A stretch of DNA of 64,000 bases from Chrysomallon squamiferum (lineage: Eukaryota > Mollusca > Gastropoda > Neomphalida > Peltospiridae). Every line of letters starts with the position of its first letter. Positions within the stretch are counted from its first letter, which is position 1. Shown in pieces: positions 27,201 through 40,600 of the stretch. The position numbers and the translations under genes are program-made. Location of the stretch: positions 12,703,976-12,767,975 of the forward strand of contig CM022665.1 in NCBI GenBank assembly GCA_012295275.1. Direction: 5' to 3'. The notes under the pieces were generated by a model. It had not been told where the DNA came from and searched no databases. It saw nothing but the letters and a program-made list of their open reading frames with translations.

Positions 27201-30200
27201 TCAAATACACTTTATAATAATTTTACAATAATTTTATATTATCTGTATGTACATCATATGACTAGCATGTTAAATATTTCCAACCTTTTTTCTATAATCA
27301 CCAATAAAACATTTCCATATTCAGAAAGCCAATATTTTACTACATAAAAAGCACGCAACTCAAACATGCTTACAATATGTTATCTGTATTTATATCTTCT
27401 GAGCAGCATGTTAAATTTTTCCCAGCTTTTTTTTTCTAAAAACTACAAACTCGCTGACAAAACATAAAAAAAGCAGCTCAAGATATCACCCATCTCAAAT
27501 ATACTTCATAATATGTTATATGTATATGCATCTACTGACTAGTATGTTAATTTTTTCAAGTCTCTTGTTTTTGGTAAACACCATCAAAACATTTCCATAA
27601 TCAAAAACACAATACTTTACAGTATACAAGCCTTGGACAACATGCAGTATATTGTACTGGACACAAGTAGGGAAATACTTCAATCATTAGTATAGAAAGA
27701 TTTGTGTGCCTTCAGTTACAACAGAACAAAATACATTTCCACTGGATTAAGTAAGAGCTAAGCTCTGTTGCAACTCTGTGTGTTTGGAATAAGGAGGATC
27801 CAGGCTGTTCCTTGAGTAGAAATTGCTTCTTTCTCATGTGAGAAATTTATTCATGCCTTTTGCAGTACCATTGTTGAACTCCATTAGCCTTTCGTCAAAT
27901 GCTGACAGGCAGTGTATGAATATTTAATGAAGTGCTGAGAGAAATAAAAATATCACTGTTCAGGTTAATATAAACATGGGGAGTGACAAATGCAAGTGTG
28001 CCAATCTTTTAAAAAACATTGGATTTCTTTTTTTGTTGTAGTTTTTTTGGGGAGTTTTTTTGTTGTTATTTTTTTTGCATAAATTTATTGTTTGTTCTAA
28101 AAGTATTAATAATTAACAGAATAATTTTGAGAGGAGTTTTAAGATATAATTTAAAAAAAATGTTCCCTTGATTTAAAAAAACCCAAAACAAATTCATTTA
28201 AATAAATAAATATATAAATTTTAATTTTTTATATAGCTGTGTTCACTAATACATGTACATACATTAAAATAAATTATAAAACTTTATAACATAGTAATGG
28301 TAAATTAAAATTGTCTTCAACATTTGTTTTGGTTTTAAAAATTTCATTAATGTTTTATTGCAATATATTTACTAAGATTTCATAATTTCATGACTGTCAA
28401 AATTAAAAAAAAAAAAATTAGTAATATATAAAAAGTAATAATAATAATAAAAATGTTGCAGTAAAAATTCTTTACCACTGAACTTTTCCTTATAATGTAA
28501 TTCTAAAATAGTTGATAAAGTTATTTAACATTTTTGTTTTGGCTGTATTTTAAATTTTATATTTTTCCCAACCATTTCAAAGATCTTTATTTATCTGATG
28601 ATATATACGTATTTAAATGAAAAGTTTTTGTACAAGATCTGTATTTATTTAAAAAACTAAAAAAAAAAAGAAAAAAGTAAGAAAGAAAGACTGATGACAA
28701 ACATAATTAAGCAGAATTCTGAGAAAAAAATAAGACTATTTTTAACTTGACAAGAAAAAAAAATAAAGGATTATATGAAAAGAAATCATCTACCCCCATA
28801 CATAAAAAGAATCTGATGAAAGAAATAGTGTTTGTTTTTAGAACAGGTATTTAACAATATTCAGATGAAGATAGAAGGTGTAATTCGTTTTTGAAACAAG
28901 CTTCCTGACAGCTGTTTACAGGGCCCTGACTGGGTTACAGATAAGAATCAGTGACTTATTTTTGTAATAGGCATACTTTGATTGATGGAATCTAGTACAA
29001 AGGAAAATGACCTATACACCTGTTATCAGAATAAAATAGGAAAATAATTAATTGTCTTTCAAGATCTGCTATTGTTATCAATGTAAAATAAATAACTGTC
29101 TTTTGGAATCTGTTATCAATGTTACATAGGTAATTTTGGACAATGGGAGTTTTAGGCATATGTTGTAAATCATGAAATTAATACTACAAATACTACAAAT
29201 AATCAAAATACAATATTATCATGGTGCTTTATAGTGTCTTTTGTATTTTTCTTATGCAGCTGATGTTTTTCTCAATGAATTTTCCTTTATGGAACCTTCT
29301 CCAATCCAGAACTGTAGAATACAACCTTTTTTGTAAAAGTATAAATATAATCTAAAATATTTTTGTTCAATAAAAAAAGTTTATAAATTTTGTTTTTTTT
29401 TGACTGTGTTGAATGAATGAGTGTAATATATCAATTTGTTTGGCTGGTTTCTTTCTTCTTTTTTTTCATATTTCTAATAATAATAATAATAATTAAAATA
29501 AACATTATTTGAAAAAAAGAAGTACAATTGTCTTCAATATTTACTTTGAAAATTAAATGTAATAATGAAAAAAAAATGCTTACACTGATGTAGTAAGAAA
29601 ACCACTAAAAAAACAACAACAACAACAACAAACAAACAAACAAACAAAATATATTAAGAAAACACACACTAAAAACAATATTTTTATATCAAAATGAATT
29701 TTTCTTTTTTACAAAAAATATATTACTTAATTTAGATGGTAAGTTATTATTTTTCTAATTAGAATTGTTATAGTTTTTAACTAAGTTTTTATCTGGATGT
29801 TCTAAAAACCTCATTCCAGTACAAGTTACAGTGTTTTCTTTCTTATTATTTTGTTTTGTTTTGTTTATCTCCAATAATTCTTACATTAAAAAATTATTAA
29901 TAGTCGGTCCACTTTTTGAACAACATCTCAAAGGATTAAAATAACATTTTAGTTTCCATTATTTTTTCAGCATGGCTGACTTATCTGTTAGAAAAAGTAA
30001 TCAGTTAGGGAAATTTTGCTTAATAAAAGCCATGTTGGATTTAATGTTTTCTCTAGACAGCACATGAAGTATTGTGATTGTGTTAAAAATTTATGGTTTC
30101 ATTAGTTATTGCATTATTCAGAAGAGACAGATAACAGTAAAATAACGATGACAAAATACTCATGAGAGAACGCCATTCTCAAGAGATGTTGTGAATGAGA

Positions 30201-31195
30201 AACCTTTAACAAAACATTTAAAGTATGCTGTTTTCTTTTGTTGCTATATTTTTTTTTTTTTTTTTTTTTTGGGGGGAGGGATTGCAGTTTTTTAAAAAAT
30301 CTATTTATTTAATATAATGTCCAAAATGGTATTTTTTAAATTGTTTTTGAATCTAAAATTTATTATCACCAGTGTCAGTCACTAATTTAAAAATGTAATT
30401 TTAAAATGTATCAAAATAATTGGAAACCATTGCAATAACATTTTAAGTAACTGAACATTTTCATCAGTATCATTCTATATTAAAAATTTATTTAAAAAAA
30501 TATATCAGTATTTAAAATTTCAAATTCTATTTTCATTAATATAAGCATTTAAATTTTGTTTAAATAATAATAGCAGTACTACTTTTACCACTACCACCAC
30601 TACTACTACTACTACTACTAATAATAAATTTAAATTAATATAAGCAAATAAATAAATAAATACAGGGTGCAGCAAAAGTAACACACATTTAAAAAAAAAA
30701 AATGTATTCACTTTTACTGAACAAAATATAAGAACAATTTTAAAAATAATAAAAGGATAAAAACAGAAATAAAAAAATGGCTTTAATTTCAGCACACCAT
30801 CTAAAATTTTAAAGTTCTGAATCCCTATAAAGGCCCTTACTTCAAACAATATTTCTAACTCCTTTATTAAAGAGTGAAGATTGACAGCCATATGTGTGAT
30901 AACACCTGGTTTTCATCACCTCTTCTATTAGTAGGGGTGGGAATCTCCACACACTGTTTTCATTTCCACAAGCACTTAAACATAGATTACCATCACTAAA
31001 CCACCAGAGACAGAGAGTACCAAGACACACTGTTCTTATTGCTGTACATTAAGCACATTTTTGTGAGTGAAAACAAAAGAGTAACTTATCAATATTTACA
31101 TTATTTCCTAAGTTGTTTTCACATGAAATATTTCCCTCAAGAGGTTAATTGTATAGATGTTTTGCTTTGAAATGAAGTGCCATGTTTTTTGTTTA

Positions 31196-31250
<55 letters not shown>

Positions 31251-33489
31251 GCCATTTGATTGGGGTTTTTTTTCTTTTTTTTTTCTTGTCTTTTTAAAAA
31301 CTGTGTGTGTGTGTGTGTGTGTGTTATTTACAGCTTCTAAATAAAATTTAAAAAAATTACTTCTTCACACTGGATATGAAACATTTGAAATATTCTCTTC
31401 ATAAAAAAAAATGCTTATATTTATTTATTTATTATTATTAGTTATATATCAGGTTAATTAATTAAAACAATCATTTATCATTTGGAACTGGTTGCAAAGT
31501 AAATTTTTGTAAGCAAAAATGAACAAAAGGAGGTCTAAATAAGCTTTAGTTATTTGTAATGCATGTATTATCATGAACAGAATTTACACACTAAAGAAAA
31601 CATACATGTAATATATATAATTTTTTTACATAACAAGTGTTAATTTTAATATTTTTAAACATAAATGCAATACAGATACAGTCATCAATCAAAATGCCAA
31701 AGTCAGATAAACACACCTGAAGTAAAATGAAGGTTTTGCTTTTTTCATTTGAAACAGTAAATGTGAAGAGAAAAAAATTCATCTGACTAAATAAATTATT
31801 AAATGTTCACACTGTTGATTTATTGCTGTTTTGGTTTTTTTAAAATTTATTTATATTTTTTTAAATTAATTTAGTTTCACTATTTCTGCTATACTTTTCT
31901 TTCATTTCTAACCCCTCCATTCTTTTAATTATTTCTTCAGTATTAGTTTTCTCTCAATCATTTATTTATGTTAGTGAAACTGTCATGTCATACACTTATA
32001 TTTCACAGTTTATTATTATTGTTATTATTGTTGTTACACAATACTCTTGCTATTTTAAGATACTGCTACTTCTGCAGCTATTACAACTATTACCACTGCT
32101 AAAACTGATCCTACTTCTACTACAACTATTACTGCTGCTACCACTACTGCTTCAACTATTACTATCATTCCAATTAATTCTGCTATTGCTGCTACATCTA
32201 CTATTAATAGTATTACTACTGCTTCTAATATTACTACAACTGCTAATACCACTACAATTTATACAAGTACTAAAGTAACAGTTACTAAAACTGCCACTAC
32301 TGTTATAGCTTCTAGAACTATAACTATTACAGTTGTTACCACCAATGCTGCTATTGTTACTATTACAACTAGTAACATCACCATTATCATTGCTTCTAAT
32401 ACAACTGATTCCACTGCCACTCCTTGTGTACAACTACTGTTCAATTGTCATTATATTGTTATTGCTATTGCTATTGCTACTACTATTACAGCTGTTATCA
32501 CCATTACTACTACTATAACTGTTACCACTGCCACCAAAACTATGACTGCTACAGCTGTTACAATCATTATAACTACTACAACTATTATTACAATTGTTAC
32601 TGTCATTATACTATTGCTACTACTGCTACAACTGTATAACCACTGCTATTAATACTTCTATAACAATTACCACTACCACCACTGCTGTCACTACTAATAT
32701 CACTGTTACTGCTGTTACTTTCATCATGCTATTACTACTCCTACTGTTGTTATTACCTTTACTGTTACTATTACATAATTGTTATAACCATTACTATTAC
32801 TACTATTACCTTGACTACAGCTATTTATACAGTATTTTATACTATTACTTTGCCTATTAATACAAAGTTTGTTTAGAACAGTATACAGTTACAACTATTA
32901 CTCTTATTATTTGTATCTTGGTTGCTGTGCCTGTTAATACAAAGTTCATTCAGAACAGCATACAATTACAACTACTGTTATTATGTTATCTTGGTTGCTG
33001 TGCTTGTTAATACAAAGTTCATTCAGAACAGCATACAATTACAACTATTACTACTGCTAGTATTTTTGTCTTGGTTACTTGTCTCTGTTCTAATCATACA
33101 CAAACACCAGGCTAATCATGCAAAGATAAATCAAAGAACTTCATCATTCCAAGCTTCAGAAGTTCCTAACCACCCATGACCAATGGCTAGACAAGATGAA
33201 ACACTGTGAAATGTTGATTTAAAATACAACACTTAGTGCTTTGACAGGCATGGTCTTTGATCAAGATAAGCCATACAACAGAAACATTAATTGTTGGCAC
33301 ATTTGGAATGCATTTTGACAAGCATAAAAAAACCCACAGAGAGTAGGAATTTACCACCAACAACAAACAGTAATATGAGCACTTAGCTTGGTTTATTTGG
33401 TTACTGGTAATAAAAATAAGAAGTGGCCAGTATGTTTTTGAGTAGAGTTGGTGAAAGGAACTATTGTATTTTCAAGTAGACCTTGGTTC

Positions 33490-33556
<67 letters not shown>

Positions 33557-36500
33557 TAATAGTAATAATAATTATGATAACAATAATAAATAATTGCAAT
33601 AATAGTGGTGATAGTGATAATAATAATAAAAAAGTGGTAATGACAATAACAACAATAACATCAATAATAATAATAATAATAATAATAATGTAAAATATCC
33701 CTTGCTACTAAATTATTAAGGTAGTCATTTCATTTTCTTTTTCATTTCATCATTAAACAAGAAATGTATGATTAACACTAAATACTGAAATATTGTTTTG
33801 TTAAACATTCAAATAATATAACACATTATGCAATATGCAAAAACAATAGTTTGTATTCTGACAGACAAGGCCTTTGATCATGTGTAAATATTTACTGCTG
33901 GCACATTTGGCATGCATTTTGACAATCCACAGAGAATAGGAATATGAACACTTAGCTTGGTTTATCTTGCTGCTGGTAATATAAATAAGAAATATAATAA
34001 TATACATTTTTCAGTAGTGTTAGTAAAAGGAATTGATATTAACAATGAATGATTACTGATTAAGACCTTTGATTTGCAGTGTTGGCTTAAAATAATAATA
34101 AATAAATAGATGCAGATAGATAATAATTGTTGTAAATTATTAAATAATAATAATCATAAATAGTAATATAATAATAATAATAATAATAAATATGTATAGA
34201 ACATTTTAATAAATAAATAAATTTCCTAATAAATGTCTTCATATTTAATTTGAACAGAAAAATTGTGATGTTAATTATCTTAATGGATGAATGTAGCTTG
34301 CAGTATGAGAAACAGTCATATGTTCAGTTACTTGGAGTGCTTTACTTACTCTGTGTTTGGTGTGTTTCTTTTATCTTCTGTCCATTAATAAACACACACA
34401 CACACATGTACACACGCAAAAAAAAATCCACACAGATAGCTGTTTTAAAAACATTTCTTCAGATAAAACATTCTTATTTTCTCACCAAAAAACCCCTAAC
34501 CCCCTTTCATTTGTATGAAAGGTATTAATGTGCTGAAGTCTGGAGGTAGGGCACAAAAGATATATATTTTTTTTATCTTCTATTTTTAAGGAAAAATATT
34601 CTCATTGCTACATTTACTGTATTTACAAAATGTATCTGATTTAATAATTATTATATGTACACATGTGATTATTAATTTGCCATTATACATATTAACAAAT
34701 ATTTTTTTTTTTTTTTTTTTTTTAATCTTCTGAGAAAAACATCACTCTTAATCCAGACTGTTCTATATATATAAATTTTATTAGTATTTTATATAAATGT
34801 TTAAAGACAAAATATATTTGATTTTACATAATTATTTACCATTATAAATATTATTGTTAACTATTAACAAAAAATTCTTATTTAATGATCATTTGTAAAT
34901 AAAAGTGTCTTTTGAAAACAACTGTTATCTATATGTTTTCTTTTAAACTCAATTTTTTTATTTAATACTATATAATTATAAAAACCAAAATATAAACGCT
35001 TTGAATGATGTGTCTATGTATCTGATTATCTCTCTATCTATCTGTCTAGCTATGTTTATCTATCTCAGCTTGTCTTTATATATATCAGTCCATCCATTCA
35101 TTCATCAACCTGTCTGTTTATTTTTCTATATTTGATAACATTGATGTCAGCTTTAACTAATAAAAACTATTTTAAAATTATTATTTATAAAGAATTGGAC
35201 CTTTTGAAGACAGCATCACCCACAATAGATGGAGTGAAGAAACTTTCTCCTTACTTGTTCCAATTCACTGAACAATTCCAAGGACTACAATTACCTTCAA
35301 AGGAATCAGGCAGCTTTTTAAAGAAATTATATGGAGAAATTTCCTTACATTTTCGAGGAAATCTTTTCTCTGCTGGACTTGTTCCTTTTGTCACCATTCA
35401 TTTAAAACAGAGGAAACTACCTCTTCTGCAGATACTGTTGGACACCAAAAGTCACAGCCTCATTCTCAGATACCAGGGTAGGACATCTTTTCAAAGAGTG
35501 ACTCTGAAAGATGTGTTGCCTGACTATGAGTGGAATTCGTTGGTTGTTAGAATAAACAGAACTAGTCTGAATGTTCAAGTTGATTGTAGTGTGAGTAAAG
35601 TAGCAGTGTTAAGACAACCACTGACATCACCATCAGATGATGAAGAAGGGTCAATCTGGCTTGGATGGAAAGCTGATGGTCATTCTGGTTTTGAGGTAGG
35701 TGTGGTAATTATTGTATTGTATCCTGGGGATATATCAACTTCATTATCTTTCATCTTGACAGGAATTAAAATGACATATTTGTGGATAAGCAAAAGATTT
35801 AAATTTTTCAAATATTTAATTTAATAAAAAATATTATTTTTTAATATGAATTCAAAAAAAACAACAACATTAATATTCTTTTGGAATGTCATAACTATTT
35901 TTAACTAGATCAATTTATGCTAAAAAAAAAGAAAAAAGAAGGAATGTTTTTGCAATACTGAATGTTAAAAATATAACAAATTTTCTCTTTATATGCCACT
36001 AATTTTTAATATTTTAAAACCAGGGTATTTTATTTGAAGCAAAGCTGTATCCAGTCTACATCAAAGATTCTGGATGTGATAATTTGCCACAAGGTATCTG
36101 CATATGTGTCTTTATTTTTGTGTGCATCTGTATATGAGTTCTAGAATGTTTCTATTTATGTAATGTGCAGATGTGTGTCTGTGTTAATATGTATGTATGT
36201 ATGTTCCTGTAATGGTATTGTGTGTATGTGTGTGTCTCTGTGTTTGTCTGTGTTTCTGTGTGTATAATTTTCTAATTTTCTCACAAGACAAAATACAAAC
36301 TTGCAGCTGAAATATAATAATATGGCACCACTAATGTTGCAGGTGATGCTCCACAAATGGATGATGGAGAACGTCAGAAATATAATCAAGGTGAGAGACT
36401 TCGACAGATGGAGCAGAGAGTCACACAACTTGCTTTGATGGTGGACATGCTTAAAACACAGGTGAGACAATTTGTTAATTCAGGTAATCAACAGGTCAGG

Positions 36501-37577
36501 AAGAGTTATTCATTCTGTTAGGTAAAATCAACATATGCAAATGAAGGAATCGGTTATTAGGTTTCCATGCACATGTGCCTTGCTTATGTTTTTCAATATT
36601 TTTTTTTTCATAATGACACTACCTTCATTTTGAAAGTTATACAATCAGTAATGATGGCACCCATCCTTTTTCCTGAAATACTAGTTTCTTTGAGTTTGTG
36701 TATCCATCTGTCTGGCAATTTGTGAAGAACTGTTGTTAGACAAAACTATTGTTGACATATATATCAACTTATATTTTTGCAGACATTTAAGAAATATAAG
36801 TTAAGTTAAAGGCTAAAGGAGATGTGAGATGGCAAAATAATGTGATAGTCCTCAAAGTCAAGACACAGCAGAAATGGTTTAAAAATATATATTTTTTTAT
36901 GTTTGTCCTTGACAAATTTTCCCTCCCCCCAAAAAAGTCATTAGTATCATCTTATTATTAACAGAAGAGAAAATAACAGACTGTACGTATATTTGTGCTT
37001 TTTAAGATTTTTTATTTAACATACTTTATTATTAAAGACTTTTAGTTTTTATCACTTTAAGATGAGAAATAACATTTAATTTTTAAATATGACACCAGAA
37101 AATATGGTTATTCATCAATCTGAATCATGTTATGATGTTTAATATTGAGATAGACTTTGATTCCTGTTTCAGAAACTTTCATGAGAATGTTTTAAATGAG
37201 ATTATTTTTATTTTCAGAACAATGATCTCACAGCTAGGGTCACTGAATTGGAGAAATGTGAATGTATCTCTCGCTGTTCTCACAATGGTGTCACTTATGG
37301 TGAGGGTGAAAGCTGGAATCCTGACTTGTGTACTGTGTGCAAATGCATGGTATGTACTGTTTTGAATTTTAAAACAAAATTGTTGAGAAAATAACAGTTG
37401 TTAATTTCATATTTTTATTATTGTTGTTATAGTTACTGTTGTTGTTGTTATTATTATTATTGTTTTTATTATCATAATTACAAATACTATCATTATTGAA
37501 ATATTTTTATTGTGGTTATCAACAACATCATTACAATAAAAGTATTATTATTATTATTATCATTATTGCTATTACTA

Positions 37578-37641
<64 letters not shown>

Positions 37642-40600
37642 TCAGGATGGCTTTCCTGTCTGTAAAATCAGAATGGATGTTCCAAGCTGCCAAAGTGAGT
37701 GGTGTGTTTCAGTTTGTTTTTTGTTTTTATTTTAACAAATGCTAAGTAATGTGTTCATAATATATTTTTATCACAACACTGCCAAGTTATAATTTCAGAG
37801 AACTTTTTTTTCTTAATTTATGTAATGAAACTATATGCTATAATTAAAAACATACTTTGTAAAATTTTATTTAAAATATGTTGATATATAATTTATCAAT
37901 GTAAATATGTGAATTTTCCTTTTTACTTTGAATTATTGCAAAGGCCAGTGTAAAGGTACACATAAGAAATTTCTTTCTGCTAATCAAGAACAGGAATGAA
38001 GACAGCTGGTTTCTTTTCTCTTATCACTTTTGTAAAAAAAACAATAATAACATACTTTACACCTTATAATTGTTAATATTAATTATTAAAAATTATATTA
38101 TTTATTCATTCTTTCATTCATGGACACAAGTTTAATGATGTTCACCACAATTACAGATTCACATATATTATAACATTATAAAAATTAAATTTTTGAAATT
38201 CTTCCTATGTTTATTTTTTAGCCCCTTGTATAACCAGTCCATGCTCACCCCAGGGACAGTGTGTTGATTCTGGACCTAATGTGGGTACTTTCCAGTGTAT
38301 TTGTCAGCCACCATTTGGAGGGCCAACTTGTCAGGATCATTTGAATCCATGCATCTGGCCAGTAGATCCTGGAAACTGCAACCAGACAGTGATCCGATTT
38401 TACTATGACAGAAATCAACAGATTTGTCAGGAATTCAACTACTCAGGTAACTGCTGCGAAATATTTTAATTATACACTTTATTTTATAATTTGAAAGACA
38501 GGGCATTTAATTTAAATATGATTTTGATTTTTAAAAATAATTTTAAGGTGTTGATTTTATAATTTCAGGAGTTATTTTTAATAAAGAGAATGTTTGTTGT
38601 AAGAAAAGACATTCAATCTTTCAAAATCTTGATTTAAAGAAAATAAAAATGTTCAAGCACTGATTTCATATTTGCATGATGTATCCTTAATATGAGGATT
38701 ATTATTATTATTATTGTAACAAAAGTTATTTACTTATTCTCTGTTTGGTGTAAACTATATATTTTTTAAAAGTTTTGATTTTGTCATTTGAAAAAGAGGC
38801 TTTTATTAGAGAATTACTATAGTGTGCCTATTCTCCAACTTAGGCTGTATCCACTACATTAATTTTATTTTGTCTATGTAATTAATAAATTTACTGCAGT
38901 AAATTATTTGTTCAAGTTTAAAAAATAATAATAACAGCAAAAATTATAATAACAAAAAAAAAAAAATAATAATAGTAATAAAAATAATATAGAGTTTAAA
39001 ATTAATAAATTTTAAAAAATAAAATATTTAAAAACATTCATTATTTACTATTACTGCAGGTTGTGGTGGAAACATCAACAACTATGAAACAGAAGGTCAG
39101 TGTGTTGATACCAGCATGCAGGGAGCATGTTGTTATCGGACATATGCTACCGCTCTGGAAAATATTGTACAGGTCAATCAGCAGTTGGAAGTCAGATGTC
39201 AGGTAAAGAAAAATATCAGTTCAGGTCAACTTTCACTGATCCACTTACCTGTAAACCAATTCTTTTGTTAGTCCAGCACTGACTTGAAATTTCTCATGCC
39301 ATCTAAATTTCAATTTTCCCATGCCAACATCCTATACTATTGCACATTTTATGGATCTGTTTGGAAGTTGGTGCATTGTTAAAACACATGCAGGCTATTC
39401 CTGCTTATTTTCATGGCTATGTTAATATCATTATTTTGTCCCTTGAGTAAAGGAAGTGTATCCTATGCTGTGAAGTGAAATCATCTTAAACTTTCGATTA
39501 AAGACTGGGCTGAACTCTTGGAAAAAAAAAAGAGCCAGTGGTGTATCAGTGAAAAGATTGTTTTGAGTGTTACACTTCAAAGTATATGATATAAAAAAAC
39601 AAAACAAAGAAAAACTTTTAAATTTATAGTTTAGAAATGATTCTTCTGTGTTCTGTCATTTCCACTAATCCAGCATTTCATAAGTCCCAATGGTGGTGGA
39701 TTAGTGAAGACTGAAGCACTAAGATGAAATGTCTGACCAGTACCAACAATAGACATAAAAATCCATATCAGAATACAAATTATTTTCATTCAAAGTTTTA
39801 AAGATTTTTTAATGATGATAAATATTTCATAAAGGAATGAATGAGATTGCATTTTAATGCATCCAGTTTTCAAAAATTATTTGACCAGCATAATCCTGAA
39901 ACATTCTTGATTGCTCAGGAAAGAATTTTAGATAGGAAATTAATTAAATATCTTTTTCCTTTATTTGATGATTTCAGGTTTTGCATATTGGTGAATGTAA
40001 ATCTCTTCATCACAAACCTGATGGCGACACAGAGACAGAGGTGATCAGTTTTTCACCCAGTCTGAACTGTGAGGAAGTCAACTGTCTGACAGCAGAAACG
40101 TGCATTGTGGGAACTAAACAATACAACATTGGTGAAAGTTTAAGACTTGGTTGTGAGAATTGTACATGTAAAAATGGAGGCAAGCTCTCTTGCAGGTTGG
40201 TTCCTGATCATTAGAGTTGTTTCCCTTTGGCTTTTGTGAGTTGATAGTTCAAAATTGTTAATGCAAATTTAAGGTATTTTTAAAATTAACTGAAGTAGAA
40301 TAAATTCCAAAAGGGTTTTAAAATCTATTTTTATCCATAATTTTATTTTTATAGTATTAATAGGATGCATTGGTTTTGAAATTGAAAATGTAATGAGAAT
40401 AAAGAATGTGTTTTTTGTACTTTTGTGATGTATTAAGTATGGCTTGTTGTGCTAAAATTAACATTGAAATATTAGCAGATGAAATACATTAATATTACAG
40501 ATATTGAAAAAGACAAGTGATCATTTTATTAATGTGACTGAAAGGTTTAGTTTAGTTTAGTTTTGTTTTATTTTAGTCTATTTTAATTTACTTTAATTAT

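Larger units (their letters stand above)
24296..35192 (+). other. 10.9-kb intron 2 of the tyrosinase/VWC gene
   Basis: No exon was found in this interval. The phases of the flanking exons (1 and G|AA) match directly. It contains a SINE remnant (26530-26800), a degenerate satellite (26938-27650), a mariner-like end (30661), a (TTA)n tract (31195-31250), the ACT/ATT tract (32050-32850), a three-copy minisatellite (32851-33078), a duplicated repeat pair (33243-34038) and (AAT)n at 33490-33553. The acceptor at 35192 has a weak pyrimidine tract, so a missed small exon cannot be excluded. Confidence 0.6.

Noticed and set aside
30520-31030. Minus-strand frames of 123 and 62 codons, possible transposase
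   Set aside because: No DDE/D or helix-turn-helix motif was seen. Part is a (GTA)n-derived poly-Val stretch. Only the terminal-repeat-like start at 30661 was kept as a weak feature.
31985-32860. Many Leu-, Val- and Tyr-rich frames on both strands
   Set aside because: All are readings of one degenerate ACT/ATT tract.
33393-33693. Poly-Ile frames on both strands
   Set aside because: They are translations of (ATA)n and (AAT)n microsatellites.
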